This document shows, in pieces, positions 51,062-60,559 of a stretch of DNA of 64,000 bases. The notes under the pieces were generated by a model. The model was not told where the DNA came from. It was given only the letters and a program-made list of their open reading frames with translations, and ran no database searches. Each line of letters begins with the position of its first letter. Position 1 is the stretch's first letter. The DNA comes from Muribaculaceae bacterium Isolate-002 (NCI). GTDB taxonomy: Bacteria; Bacteroidota; Bacteroidia; Bacteroidales; Muribaculaceae. The stretch is taken from contig SCEG01000012.1 of assembly GCA_004102805.1 (NCBI GenBank), positions 1 to 64,000 of the forward strand. Direction: 5' to 3'. A program made the translations under genes and the position numbers.

Positions 51062-52252
51062 TTAATGTTTTTTGTGAAGCGTGATGAGGGTTATTTCAGG
51101 TGTGGCGCCTATGCGCATCGGGGTGCCGACAGTGCCGGTGCCGATATTCACATAGAGCTGATGGCGGCCCGGGCTGTCATCATAGAGGCCTCCCCATTCA
51201 GGATGGAACAATGACGCCGGCGACCAGCCGAGAATGCAGGTCTGCATGGCGTGGGTGTGTCCCGAGAGAGTCAGTGCGATGTTTTTGTTGTCGTGGTGTG
51301 CAATGTCATTGTGCCAGTGCGACGGATCGTGTGACAGCAATATCTTGGTGTTGTCATCGTCAAGCGCCGGATAGGCTATGTCAAGATTGCCGTAGGCAGG
51401 AAACGGAGGCTCGCCGATATTCTCGACTCCTATCACTATGATTGAGTCGTTGCCGCGGTAGATGGTGCGGTAGTCGTCGAGTATGAGATCGAATGATGTC
51501 AGGCTGTAGAAGTTGATGAGCCGGGCGCGGTCGTTCTCACGGGCACGGGCGTCGTCGGTATAGTAGTAGTCGGCATAGTCGTGGTTGCCGAGGATGGCAT
51601 ATTGTCCGTCGCGCCCTCTGACTTGCGACAGAGCATCGGTAAATGGCCGTATTTCATCGGCATGGCGGTTGACGATGTCGCCTGTAAACACCACCATGTC
51701 GGCATCGAGGCTGTTGACTTCGTCGACTACCTTTCTTACAAAGCTGTCGTCGTTGCTGTAGCTTCCGACATGCATGTCGGAAATCTGGGCTATACGGTAG
51801 CCGTCGAAGGCCTCCGGCAGATTGTCGATATCGACATCCACCTCTTTTACTTGCAATGATGTGCGGGTGACAAAGGCCCCCCACACTATCATGCCGAATG
51901 AAAGCGCCGCCAGTGCACAGCCAGCCACAGATACCGCCCGGCAGCGCCGCTTCCCGAACAGTTCGGGTATGCGCGCGCACAAATCGACAATGGTGAACAT
52001 ATATCGCGGAGCAAGCAGAGCGACAAACGCAAGCAGAGCCCAGCAGAAGAAGCAGAACATGCCGTCGGAAAGATCTGACGGCGGCATGACGGCGAGTATT
52101 GCGAACAGTGCCAGCGACACTCCGCACAATGCATAATACGCGGTCAGCGGCCATCGCAACCTGATGCGTTGCCTTATCGCTCTGACTATATATAAGTCGA
52201 CGGCGATATTCGCTATGAGCAAAACTATTAAACCTGCGATATTTATTCTCAT
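51062..52252 (-). CDS. Membrane-anchored metallophosphoesterase
   Basis: The 396-residue protein has about four N-terminal membrane helices (about 5-22, 35-56, 66-90, 110-130) and a calcineurin-like phosphoesterase domain with the metal ligands in order: ISDMHVGSY (about 157-165), VFTGDIVNRH, GNHDYAD, LLSHDPSHW, LSGHTHAMQ, IGTGTVGTPMR. It resembles the YaeI/YkuE type; lipid-linked substrates are possible. It lies 22 bases upstream of tex on the same strand and is likely in the same operon. Confidence 0.9.
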   Translation of the reverse strand: MRINIAGLIVLLIANIAVDLYIVRAIRQRIRLRWPLTAYYALCGVSLALFAILAVMPPSDLSDGMFCFFCWALLAFVALLAPRYMFTIVDLCARIPELFGKRRCRAVSVAGCALAALSFGMIVWGAFVTRTSLQVKEVDVDIDNLPEAFDGYRIAQISDMHVGSYSNDDSFVRKVVDEVNSLDADMVVFTGDIVNRHADEIRPFTDALSQVRGRDGQYAILGNHDYADYYYTDDARARENDRARLINFYSLTSFDLILDDYRTIYRGNDSIIVIGVENIGEPPFPAYGNLDIAYPALDDDNTKILLSHDPSHWHNDIAHHDNKNIALTLSGHTHAMQTCILGWSPASLFHPEWGGLYDDSPGRHQLYVNIGTGTVGTPMRIGATPEITLITLHKKH

Positions 52253-52280
52253 GACCCGATTTTGGCTTTGGAAATTATGA

Positions 52281-52317
52281 CAAGCAACCGCTCAGACAGT
52301 GGCTGAACGGTTGCTTG
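52281..52317. terminator. Hairpin after the acyltransferase gene
   Basis: CAAGCAACCG (52281-52290) pairs with CGGTTGCTTG (52308-52317), with extra pairing inside (CTCAG with CTGA). Confidence 0.65.
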
Positions 52318-52325
52318 CGTATCCG

Positions 52326-53486
52326 TTAGTTTTCTTCCGCCTTCAGTTTGTTGATAAGCGGATTGGCATACATCGTCACCATCATTTGACGCATATACCG
52401 GCGGTCGTCGTCTGATATGTCGTGCAGCCGCACCTTTTCCAGCTGTCCGTCAAGATATTTGTCGAACGCCTCGATATCGGCCGCGGTATATCTGTCGGCG
52501 AAACGTTGGGTTGAGTTGATACGGTCGTAACATATATAGTTGACCGGGAATATGTGGTAGCCGCGGTGTATGCACAGGTCGATATGATTGCGCACGGCGT
52601 TGAAAATCTCGTTTTTGTCGGTAATGCCGCGCAGCCCCTCAAGCATGCCGTTGATTGACGGCGATATCTGGTAGTGGATGCGACCCTTGAAGCCGAGAAG
52701 GCCGGTCTCCATGCTGAGAAGGTCGTCGCTCTGGCTTTTTACATAATCGGGATTGTTGCGTTTGCACAGAAATTCGGTAGCTTTCAGATAGTCGTTGGGG
52801 TCGTATTCGTAGGATATCGTAGTGGGGCAGATGTTGAGCGTGAGAAGCGCGTCGACAACAGAGTCGCTTCCGGCAAGCGCCAGCATCTTGATGACCGATT
52901 CCTGAGTGCGGTCGTTGGAGTCTTTGGCGCGTCCCTCACGCTGCGCTATCCATACCGATTCATGCTTGTCGGTGTGGCAGTAGCGTATATAGGCCGAGAG
53001 CTGTTTGGCAGCCTCGAAAGCCTTAAGCATGCGCAGGTTGCGCTTCACGATAAAGCCTTTGTTGAGCTTTACGAGCCGCTCTATCCAGTCGTAGATGAGC
53101 AGGTTGTCGCCCAACGCTATCTCGCCGGTGCGGCAGCCGTTGCGCAACAGGCACAGATTGAGAAACGACGCGTCGAGCACGATGTCGCGGTGGTTGGAGA
53201 TATAAGTGACCGAATTTTCGCGGTGGCTTGCGTCAAGACCGTCCATCGTGATGCCCGAAGTGGTTTTCTGAGCGAGCATCTCGAGAAACGGCACCATGAT
53301 GTTGCGCTGAAACGCATCTTTAGTGTCGATAGTGAGCAGCTGCCTTACGAACGACGGATAGTCGACCATCGGAAGCACATATTTCACGGCGTGTTCAAAA
53401 CCCGGTTCTTCGACCAGCGACGCCATCTTTTCCTTGAACTCCGAGTCATCAAACGGAGCTATATCTTTAAATTCTTCTTTTGTCAT
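52326..53486 (-). CDS. PlsB/PlsC-type glycerolipid acyltransferase
   Basis: The 386-residue protein resembles 1-acyl-sn-glycerol-3-phosphate acyltransferases of Bacteroidetes. It has YISNHRDIVLDASFLNLCLL (residues about 108-127) with the catalytic His-Asp pair, then RTGEIALGDNLLIYDWIERLVKLNKGF (in part), and RNLRMLKAFEAAKQLS, IAQREGRAKDSNDRTQ as phosphate-binding motif. The motif is HX5D or HXD rather than the usual HX4D. It has no strong membrane segment and probably acts peripherally at the inner membrane. It precedes the phosphoesterase gene on the same strand. Confidence 0.85.
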   Translation of the reverse strand: MTKEEFKDIAPFDDSEFKEKMASLVEEPGFEHAVKYVLPMVDYPSFVRQLLTIDTKDAFQRNIMVPFLEMLAQKTTSGITMDGLDASHRENSVTYISNHRDIVLDASFLNLCLLRNGCRTGEIALGDNLLIYDWIERLVKLNKGFIVKRNLRMLKAFEAAKQLSAYIRYCHTDKHESVWIAQREGRAKDSNDRTQESVIKMLALAGSDSVVDALLTLNICPTTISYEYDPNDYLKATEFLCKRNNPDYVKSQSDDLLSMETGLLGFKGRIHYQISPSINGMLEGLRGITDKNEIFNAVRNHIDLCIHRGYHIFPVNYICYDRINSTQRFADRYTAADIEAFDKYLDGQLEKVRLHDISDDDRRYMRQMMVTMYANPLINKLKAEEN

Positions 53487-53644
53487 TTTATGCTATTGTC
53501 AGTCTCTAATGGAGAGAGAAACATATTGGCTTGGCAACAGGAGCGGCGGCGCAAAGCCGACATCCTGCATTTGCACCCGCAAAGGTAACTTTTTTAATTA
53601 ACAAAATATGAATTTTAAAATTAGTTAACGAAGCAACGGCGATA

Positions 53645-53683
53645 ATTGCACACTTGCCTGTGTTTTTCATACAAGTGTGCAAT
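53645..53683. terminator. Hairpin between the small gene and the acyltransferase gene
   Basis: ATTGCACACTTG (53645-53656) is the exact complement of CAAGTGTGCAAT (53672-53683), 15-base loop. It lies downstream of the 78-residue gene on the minus strand. Confidence 0.7.
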
Positions 53684-53717
53684 CGTTGTTGTGGCGTCGG
53701 CGTAGCGCGCCGGGGGG

Positions 53718-53954
53718 CTATTTGCCGGCGTATGAAAGCACGGTGGGGCTCTCTATGTCGACGCCGTATTGTCGGGCGCGTGCCAGTATGGCGCGTGCGA
53801 GTTTCGGTTTAAGCTCTTCCGGGCAATATCTGAAATAAGCCTCGGCCGCTCTTACATGTGCGGCGTCAGGCATCGGGTATTCGCGGCGTTCGGGCAGTCC
53901 GAACACACTGTCGGGAAGCTCCTTCTTTTCTTCGTAGCTAAGTCTGTCTGACAT
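53718..53954 (-). CDS. Small DUF6582-like hypothetical protein
   Basis: A 78-residue hydrophilic protein with LPDSVFGLPERREYPMPDAAHVRAAEAYFRYC, of which LPDSVFGLP and YPMPD are the recognisable core. Similar motifs (LPDSxFGLPExRKYPMPD) occur in small proteins of Firmicutes, Bacteroidetes and phages where they appear as DUF6582-like modules. The function is unknown. It is monocistronic and divergent from the DUF4250-uvrD operon, with 112 bases between. Confidence 0.7.
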   Translation of the reverse strand: MSDRLSYEEKKELPDSVFGLPERREYPMPDAAHVRAAEAYFRYCPEELKPKLARAILARARQYGVDIESPTVLSYAGK

Positions 53955-54001
53955 AATTTCAGTATTTGATGCGTTGTATTACATTATTAAATAAAACATC
54001 A

Positions 54002-54032
54002 CTTGTCGGCTGAAAGTTTTTTTGTAACTTTA
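54002..54032 (+). promoter_or_regulatory. Promoter of the DUF4250-uvrD operon
   Basis: CTTG (54002-54005), 19 bases, TAACTTTA (54025-54032). The match is good except the last base of the -7 box. Start should be near 54039, 28 bases before the DUF4250 ATG. Confidence 0.6.
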
Positions 54033-54066
54033 CATCCTCTAACAAGGATTGAAAAAAGCTATAAAA

Positions 54067-54249
54067 ATGAATTACGATATGCCTTCCGACCCGGTGATGC
54101 TGCTTAGCTTCATCAACATGAAACTCCGGGATTTCTACCCCTCGCTCGAAGCGTTGTGCGATGACCTCGGCGTGGATGCCGGCGAACTTCAGACACGGCT
54201 CGCCACGATTGACTGTCATTACGACGTCGCTCTCAACAAGTTCATTTAA
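54067..54249 (+). CDS. DUF4250 small protein
   Basis: A 60-residue protein matching DUF4250 (DPVMLLSFINMKLRDFYPSLE, in part; LCDDLGVDAGELQTRLATI; ending YDVALNKFI). The family is widespread in Bacteroidetes and Firmicutes with unknown role and is almost all helix-loop-helix. It lies 21 bases upstream of the helicase gene, so the two should be co-transcribed. The ATG at 54067 matches the family start (MNxPxDPxMLLS); the alternative TTG at 54049 would add six residues. Confidence 0.8.
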   Translation: MNYDMPSDPVMLLSFINMKLRDFYPSLEALCDDLGVDAGELQTRLATIDCHYDVALNKFI

Positions 54250-54270
54250 GACGGAGCTCTCAACAGACTG

Positions 54271-56625
54271 ATGGAAGATTATCTGAGCAAACTCAATGAG
54301 CCGCAGCGGCAGGCTGTGGAATATCTTGACGGACCGCTGCTCGTCATAGCGGGTGCGGGGTCGGGCAAGACGCGTGTGCTTACCTATAAAATCGTGCATC
54401 TTCTGACGAAAGGTTATGAGCCTTACCGCATAATGGCGCTGACATTCACCAACAAGGCTGCCAGAGAGATGCGTGAGCGTATTCACAGCCTTGTCGGCGG
54501 CGACATCGCGTCGAAACTGTGGATGGGCACCTTCCACTCCATATTCTCCCGAATATTGCGCCGGCATGCCTCTCTGATAGGATTTAAAAGCGACTTCACG
54601 ATATATGACGCATCCGACTCCAGGTCGCTGATCAAGTCAATTATAAAAGATATGCAGCTCGACGACAAGGTGTATAAGCCCAATGTGGTGCAGTCGGCCA
54701 TATCTATGGCGAAAAATGCGCTTCTCTCTCCTGAGGCATACGAGTCAAACCGGGAGCTTGTGGAGGCTGACCGCAGGGCGCGCCGTCCGATGATTTCGGC
54801 TATCTACCGTGCATATAAAAGCCGCTGTAAGCTCGCCTCGGCGATGGATTTCGACGACCTGCTTTACTATACCAATGTGCTGCTGCGCGACAATCCCGAT
54901 GTATGCAACCATTACCGCGAGTTCTTCCGATATATACTTGTCGACGAGTATCAGGACACCAACTTCGCGCAGCATCTGATTGTGTCGCGTCTGACATCTG
55001 ACGCCGACAATCTATGCGTGGTCGGTGACGACGCTCAGAGCATATACTCGTTCCGCGGAGCCAATATCAGAAACATACTCAACCTGCGGAATGCCTATCC
55101 CAATCTCGCCACATTCAAACTCGAGCAGAACTACCGCTCCACGCAGACCATAATAAATGCCGCCAATACGCTGATTGCAAAAAACCGCAACCAGATACCG
55201 AAACAGGTATTTTCTAAAAACGCTGTCGGACAGCGCATCGATGTGGTGAAATGCTACAGTGACTACGAGGAGAGCTTCATGGTGGCAACCCATATCGCCG
55301 GCCTCAAGCGCGAGGAGCCGGAGGATTACGACGAATATGCAGTGCTTTACCGCACCAACGCGCAGTCGCGCATACTCGAGGAGTCGCTGCGTAAACGCAA
55401 TATCCCTTACCGAATATACGGCGGCCTGTCGTTTTACCAGCGCAAGGAGGTGAAAGATGCCATCGCTTATTTCCGTCTCGCTGTAAATCCTGACGACGAC
55501 GAGGCTCTGAAGCGTGTCATAAACTATCCGGCGCGTGGCATTGGCGACACCACTCTCAACAAATTGATTCGTGCGGCTCACGACGGCGGGAAAAGTATAT
55601 GGAGCGTGATAGCGACTATCGATGAGGAGACTCTCGGCATGAATGCCGGCACACGCCGTAAACTCAATGATTTCCGTCAGCTGATACAGTCGTTTATCGA
55701 CGCAAATGCCGAAGGTCTTGATGTTGACAGTCTTGCGGTAAAGATAATACGCGACACCAGACTGTTGTCTTCGCTGATTACCGACCATACGCCGGAGAGC
55801 ATTTCAAAGCAGGAAAACCTGCAGGAGCTGCTCAACGGCGTGACCGAATTCGCTGCCACGCAGCGCGAGCAGGAGGGCAACGACAATCCGACGATTTCCG
55901 AATATCTGTCGCAGGTGTCGCTGCTCACCGACCAGGACACCGACAAAGATGACACGAAACGCGTCACCCTTATGACTGTGCATGCGGCCAAAGGGCTGGA
56001 GTTCGCCCATGTCTTTATCGTGGGGCTTGAAGAGGAACTGTTCCCGTCGGCAATGGCGTCAGGCTCGCCTGCCGAAATCGAGGAGGAGCGCCGTCTGCTT
56101 TATGTCGCTATAACAAGGGCAAAGAAATATTGCATGATGAGCTATGCGTCGAGCCGTTTCCGCAACGGGCAGACGGCCACATGCTCGCCCTCGCGATTTC
56201 TGCGCGATATCGAGAGCCGTTATCTGTGTGTCAAAAACGGCAACTCGCTCGGCGGCGGCCAGTCGTTTGACCCGGTCGGGAAATATCACGACTCGTTTCA
56301 TTCCGTGCCGTATGCCGCCGACAAGTCAGCGCCGTCATCGTCTGACCGCTACAGAGGAAAATACTTTGCTTCCGACGGACGCCGTGCGTCAGGCGCCGGC
56401 TCGGGAGTTCCCGCCCCGGCGGCAACGGCATCCGGCTCATTCGGACTGCACACGGAGGCAGAGCTTTCCATCGGCATGAAAATAGAGCACGAGCGCTTCG
56501 GAATCGGCACAATCGAGGAAATCGATGCCCCGAGTCCCGACAAGTCGCGCATAATAGTGAAATTCTCAAATCTCGAGATAAAAACGCTTCTTCTGAGATT
56601 TGCAAGATTTAAAATTACAGAATAA
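54271..56625 (+). CDS. uvrD: ATP-dependent DNA helicase, UvrD/PcrA type
   Basis: A superfamily 1A helicase for DNA repair and replication restart. The 784-residue protein has LNEPQRQAVEYLDGPLLVIAGAGSGKT with the Q motif and Walker A (about residues 7-33, in part), MALTFTNKAAREM (motif Ia), VDEYQDTN (motif II), VVGDDAQSIYSFRGA (motif III), LEQNYRST (IV), TVHAAKGLEF (V) and LYVAITRAK (VI). The final 150 residues are Ser/Gly/Ala-rich with a Tudor-like C-terminus (GIGTIEEIDAPSPDKSRIIVKF), which in PcrA binds RNA polymerase. The length fits UvrD/PcrA. Confidence 0.97.
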   Translation: MEDYLSKLNEPQRQAVEYLDGPLLVIAGAGSGKTRVLTYKIVHLLTKGYEPYRIMALTFTNKAAREMRERIHSLVGGDIASKLWMGTFHSIFSRILRRHASLIGFKSDFTIYDASDSRSLIKSIIKDMQLDDKVYKPNVVQSAISMAKNALLSPEAYESNRELVEADRRARRPMISAIYRAYKSRCKLASAMDFDDLLYYTNVLLRDNPDVCNHYREFFRYILVDEYQDTNFAQHLIVSRLTSDADNLCVVGDDAQSIYSFRGANIRNILNLRNAYPNLATFKLEQNYRSTQTIINAANTLIAKNRNQIPKQVFSKNAVGQRIDVVKCYSDYEESFMVATHIAGLKREEPEDYDEYAVLYRTNAQSRILEESLRKRNIPYRIYGGLSFYQRKEVKDAIAYFRLAVNPDDDEALKRVINYPARGIGDTTLNKLIRAAHDGGKSIWSVIATIDEETLGMNAGTRRKLNDFRQLIQSFIDANAEGLDVDSLAVKIIRDTRLLSSLITDHTPESISKQENLQELLNGVTEFAATQREQEGNDNPTISEYLSQVSLLTDQDTDKDDTKRVTLMTVHAAKGLEFAHVFIVGLEEELFPSAMASGSPAEIEEERRLLYVAITRAKKYCMMSYASSRFRNGQTATCSPSRFLRDIESRYLCVKNGNSLGGGQSFDPVGKYHDSFHSVPYAADKSAPSSSDRYRGKYFASDGRRASGAGSGVPAPAATASGSFGLHTEAELSIGMKIEHERFGIGTIEEIDAPSPDKSRIIVKFSNLEIKTLLLRFARFKITE

Positions 56626-56646
56626 TTCCAAATAAAAATCAAGGAA

Positions 56647-57807
56647 ATGAATTCCAGAATATCATCGCTTCCGACACCGTTTTATATCGTCTACGAAGAC
56701 AAAATACGCCGCAATCTCGAACTGATTGACCGCGTGCGCCGCATGACAGGAGCTGAAATCATCATGGCATTCAAGGCCAATGCGCTGTGGCGCACCTTCG
56801 GCATATTCCGCGAGTATGGTTTCAAGAGCACCGCCAGCTCAGTCAACGAAATGCGCCTGGGCAACGACGAGCTGTGCCACCGTGTGCATGCCTATTGTCC
56901 GGCATATACTCCCGAGACTATCAAGGAGTATATCAGCGGCAGCTCGCATATAACATTCAACTCCGTCGACCAGTATATGCGTTTCAAGGGAAATATCTCC
57001 CGTCACAATGCATCAGGGGCGTATCATGTGTCGCCCGGACTGCGTGTCAATCCGCAGTGCTCGGTGATAGAGACCGATATATACAATCCGGCACTTCCCG
57101 GCTCGCGTTTCGGCGTTACGGCCGAGATGCTTGGCGGAAAGCTTCCGGAAGGCATCGAAGGACTGCACTTCCATCAGCTCTGCGAATCGTCGTCATACGA
57201 TCTTGAAAAGGTGCTCGATGCGTTTGAGCAACAGTTCGGCGATATGCTCGACAAGGTGAAATGGGTGAATATGGGTGGCGGACACCTGATGACCCGGGAG
57301 GGATATGACGTGGACCATCTGATATCGCTGCTCAACGATTTCAAGGCGCGGCATCCGCATCTGCAGGTGATACTCGAGCCCGGCAGCGCATTCACATGGC
57401 GCACGGGTGACCTGATTACCTCTGTTGTAGATGTGGTGGAAAACCAGGGAGTAAAGACTGCCATCATCGACGCCTCGTTTGCCTGCCACATGCCCGACAC
57501 GCTCGAGATGCCATATAAACCGATCATTACGGAGAGCGTGGAGCCGCAGGAGGGAAAAGAACTGCCGACCTATCGCCTCGGTGGCAATTCATGCCTGAGC
57601 GGAGACTATGTGGGCGACTGGACTTTCGAGACACCACTGAAAGCCGGCGACCGGCTGACACTTGAGGATATGAATCATTACACCACCGTAAAGACTACGA
57701 TGTTCAACGGCCTGCAGCATCCCGATATCGTGTTTGCCCGCAGCAACGGCTCGCTTGAATATCTGCGCCGCTTCACCTACGAAGACTACCGCAACCGCAT
57801 GTGCTGA
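56647..57807 (+). CDS. nspC: Carboxynorspermidine decarboxylase
   Basis: NspC is a PLP-dependent alanine-racemase-fold enzyme that decarboxylates carboxyspermidine or carboxynorspermidine. The 386-residue protein starts with LPTPFYIVYEDKIRRNLELI, has the PLP Lys in IMAFKANALW (about residue 41), GLHFHQLCESSS, VNMGGGHLMTREGYD, EPGSAFTWRTGDL, and the C-terminal NSCLSGDYVGDW with the catalytic Cys (about 317). The spermidine pathway in Bacteroidetes uses this route. The partner dehydrogenase is not in the window. The gene lies 21 bases after uvrD and may be co-transcribed. Confidence 0.95.
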   Translation: MNSRISSLPTPFYIVYEDKIRRNLELIDRVRRMTGAEIIMAFKANALWRTFGIFREYGFKSTASSVNEMRLGNDELCHRVHAYCPAYTPETIKEYISGSSHITFNSVDQYMRFKGNISRHNASGAYHVSPGLRVNPQCSVIETDIYNPALPGSRFGVTAEMLGGKLPEGIEGLHFHQLCESSSYDLEKVLDAFEQQFGDMLDKVKWVNMGGGHLMTREGYDVDHLISLLNDFKARHPHLQVILEPGSAFTWRTGDLITSVVDVVENQGVKTAIIDASFACHMPDTLEMPYKPIITESVEPQEGKELPTYRLGGNSCLSGDYVGDWTFETPLKAGDRLTLEDMNHYTTVKTTMFNGLQHPDIVFARSNGSLEYLRRFTYEDYRNRMC

Positions 57808-57841
57808 CTCTCTCTTAAAATTAAACTTTAAACAGACTGCT

Positions 57842-58840
57842 ATGCCACGATTTTCGATTATAATACCGGTGTATAACCGCCCGGGCGAGATTTCCGACCT
57901 GCTTGAGAGTCTTGCAGCCCAGACCGTGAAAAATTTCGAGGTTGTAATAACCGAGGATGGTTCCACAATACCGTGCCGCGATGTATGCGACCGATATGCC
58001 GGAAAAATCGCCATCAGATATTATGAGCAGGAGAATATCGGGCGATCGCCGGCGCGCAACAATTCGATGGAAAAGGCCACAGGCGATTACTTCGTGTTTT
58101 TCGACTCCGACTGTGTGATTCCGCCTGACTATTTCGCCACGCTCGCGCAAGAACTTGATGCCGCTCCGCTCGACTGCTTCGGCGGCCCGGATGCCGCCCA
58201 CGACTCATTTTCCGACATGCAGAAAGCCATCAACTTTGCCATGACATCGTTCCTTACAACAGGCGGCATACGCGGCGGCAAGGCGAGTCTGGAAAAATTC
58301 ACTCCGCGCACTTTCAATATGGGCTTCTCCCGCAAGGTCTACGAGACGGTAGGCGGCTTCAGGGAGATGTTTTCGGAAGATATCGACATGAGCAAGCGCA
58401 TAGAGGCTGCGGGGTTTACCACCGGACTGATACGCAGCTGTCCGGTCTATCACAAGCGTCGTCTGAGCTTCCGCAAGTTTTTCAGGCAGGTGCATGTGTT
58501 CGGCATGTCGCGCATCACGCTGAAACTGCTCTATCCCGGTTCGCTCAAGCCGGTGCATGCGTTGCCGGCATGCTTTGTCATAGGGCTGATCGCGCTCATA
58601 GTGGCGGGAATATTTGTGTCACCGTGGTTTCTGGCGCCGATAGGTGTTTACGCAGTGGCTTTGTTTGTGTCGGCGTTGCTGTCGACACGCAGTCTGAAAG
58701 TGGCATTGATGTCCGTGCCGGCTGCGTTCATACAGCTCACCGGCTACGGCACTGGATTTATAAAAGCCTTTTTCACCAAGATAATATTGGGCAAGGGGCG
58801 TGATATCGAAGAGGAAATAGCTGTCCGCAAGGGCAGATAA
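57842..58840 (+). CDS. Family 2 glycosyltransferase with C-terminal membrane segments
   Basis: The 332-residue protein has a GT-A domain: FSIIIPVYNRPGEISDLLESL at the start, VITEDGST, FFDSDCVIPPDYF (DxD-like) and FSEDIDMSKRIEAAG. Two hydrophobic segments close the protein (about 245-262, FVIGLIALIVAGIFV; about 268-288, APIGVYAVALFVSALL). It adds a sugar to a lipid- or envelope-linked acceptor. ATG 57842 was chosen because FSIIIPVYN is the standard N-terminus; the longer frame overlaps nspC. It sits in a run of close plus-strand genes ending with tatD. Confidence 0.9.
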   Translation: MPRFSIIIPVYNRPGEISDLLESLAAQTVKNFEVVITEDGSTIPCRDVCDRYAGKIAIRYYEQENIGRSPARNNSMEKATGDYFVFFDSDCVIPPDYFATLAQELDAAPLDCFGGPDAAHDSFSDMQKAINFAMTSFLTTGGIRGGKASLEKFTPRTFNMGFSRKVYETVGGFREMFSEDIDMSKRIEAAGFTTGLIRSCPVYHKRRLSFRKFFRQVHVFGMSRITLKLLYPGSLKPVHALPACFVIGLIALIVAGIFVSPWFLAPIGVYAVALFVSALLSTRSLKVALMSVPAAFIQLTGYGTGFIKAFFTKIILGKGRDIEEEIAVRKGR

Positions 58841-58851
58841 ATTTACGGATT

Positions 58852-59571
58852 ATGAAAGAGTATGACACCCCGCAGCAGTCAGCCGAAAGCTGTCGTGTCG
58901 CCGACCTTGATGTGGCTGACAAACCGCGTGAGAAAGCGTTGCGCCACGGCATCGCCGCGCTGTCTAACGCCGAACTGCTGGCAATAGTGTTCGGCAGCGG
59001 ACTGCCCGGACGTTCGGTTGTCGATCTGAGCCGCGACATACTGCGCGACAATGACAACCGCCTGTCGCGGCTTGCACGAATGTCGATGCATGAGGTCGTG
59101 AAGAAATATAAAGGCATAGGCGACGCAAAGGCTATATCGCTGGCTGCGGCTTTCGAGCTCGGAGCCCGCTGCGCACTCGACATGAAGCAGCTCGATCCGC
59201 AGGTGAAGGGGAGCGATTCCGTATATGAAAGATTACGCGGTCAGATGGCGCTGCTCAATTATGAGGAATTCAGAGTGGTGCATCTCAACCGGGCCAACCG
59301 CATAATATTCGAGGAGACAATATCGCGCGGCGGCACGGCAAGCACTCTGGTCGATGTGAAGCTTGTGATGAAGAGCGCTGTCGACAAACTGTCGTCGGCT
59401 CTTATCTTTGTCCACAACCATCCGTCAGGCAATCTCAATCCGTCGCAGGCCGACGACAAACTCACACGGCAGTTGCAGCAGGCCGCACAGCTGCTTGACA
59501 TACGAGTGCTCGACCATATAATAATTACCTCTCAGGGATATTACTCCTACAATGACAACGGACGATTGTAA
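58852..59571 (+). CDS. radC: RadC family (JAB) protein
   Basis: The 239-residue protein has the RadC N-terminal helix-hairpin-helix-like part (about 20-100, EKALRHGIAALSNAELLAIVFGSG, in part; YKGIGDAKAISLAAAFELG) and the C-terminal MPN/JAB domain with metal motif FVHNHPSGNLNPSQADDKLT (about residues 183-202), catalytic Glu in RIIFEETISRGG. The family name is historical; biochemical role in recombination is doubtful. It begins 11 bases after the glycosyltransferase gene. Confidence 0.95.
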   Translation: MKEYDTPQQSAESCRVADLDVADKPREKALRHGIAALSNAELLAIVFGSGLPGRSVVDLSRDILRDNDNRLSRLARMSMHEVVKKYKGIGDAKAISLAAAFELGARCALDMKQLDPQVKGSDSVYERLRGQMALLNYEEFRVVHLNRANRIIFEETISRGGTASTLVDVKLVMKSAVDKLSSALIFVHNHPSGNLNPSQADDKLTRQLQQAAQLLDIRVLDHIIITSQGYYSYNDNGRL

Positions 59572-59583
59572 AAATTATAAAAG

Positions 59584-60546
59584 ATGAAAACCATAAAGGA
59601 ATATTCAGGAATAATCAATGCTGCGATTGCCGCCATGACTTACGATGGTCCGGCATCGCTTTTCGACCCTATACGATACACGATGGAAGGTGAGGGAAAA
59701 CGGTTGCGTCCGGTGCTCACCCTGGCTGTGGCCGAAGCCATGCATGCCGATGTGGAAAAGGCTGTGCGTCCGGCTCTCGGTGTTGAGCTCTATCACAATT
59801 TCACTCTGCTGCATGATGACATAATGGATAACTCGCCCACGCGCCGCGGCCGGCAGGCCGTATGGAAAAAATGGTCGGAAGCGCAGGCGATTCTGTCGGG
59901 CGACACGATGCTGTCGGTGGCGATGTCGTGCATGGTGTCAAGCGGCTATACCGACTCTCAGCGTCTGGCGATGGTCGACTGCTTCAACACTACGGCGCTG
60001 GCTGTTGACCGCGGTCAACAATATGACATGGATTTCGAGCGACGCGGTGATGTCACCCTCGACGAATATATCGGCATGATATCGCTGAAGACCGGCGAGC
60101 TTCTCGCCGGAGCCTGCTGCATAGGCGCCATCTGCGGCAATGCGGCGGCTTCTGTCCTGAAGGCTTTCCGCGAGTATGGCATCAGCCTCGGCATCGCTTT
60201 CCAGATACAGGATGACATACTTGATGTATATGGCGATGAGGCCACGCTCGGCAAACCTATCGGCGGCGACATTCTTAACGACAAGCATACATGGCTTCAT
60301 ATCTGCGCTATGGCCGAGGCTCACGACGAGATGTCGGAGATATATGACCGCAAGGCGGCCGGTGCGGAGAAAATCGATGCCGTGCGCGGTGTGTATGACC
60401 GTCTTGGCCTGCGTGACAAGGGCGGATGCGAGGTCGAACGTTATCTGGAATGTGCGGTGCAGGCATTGGACGGAGCGGGTCTGTCAGCCGACGCACATCA
60501 GTTTTTTGTCGATCTCGCCCATTCGCTTATCGGAAGAAAAAAATAA
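59584..60546 (+). CDS. Polyprenyl synthetase (E-type isoprenyl diphosphate synthase)
   Basis: The 320-residue protein has the two Asp-rich motifs: LLHDDIMDNSPTRRG (first, about residues 77-91; DDIMD) and FQIQDDILDVYGDEATLGKP (second, about 207-226). It condenses isopentenyl diphosphate with allylic diphosphates; product chain length (FPP, GGPP or longer) cannot be read with certainty. It starts 12 bases after radC and is followed by tatD after 13 bases. Confidence 0.95.
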   Translation: MKTIKEYSGIINAAIAAMTYDGPASLFDPIRYTMEGEGKRLRPVLTLAVAEAMHADVEKAVRPALGVELYHNFTLLHDDIMDNSPTRRGRQAVWKKWSEAQAILSGDTMLSVAMSCMVSSGYTDSQRLAMVDCFNTTALAVDRGQQYDMDFERRGDVTLDEYIGMISLKTGELLAGACCIGAICGNAAASVLKAFREYGISLGIAFQIQDDILDVYGDEATLGKPIGGDILNDKHTWLHICAMAEAHDEMSEIYDRKAAGAEKIDAVRGVYDRLGLRDKGGCEVERYLECAVQALDGAGLSADAHQFFVDLAHSLIGRKK

Positions 60547-60559
60547 CAGGAAGTATATT

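Noticed and set aside
60176-60559. Long upstream extension of the TatD frame
   Set aside because: It overlaps the prenyl synthase in another frame; MIDTHTH at 60560 is the standard start.
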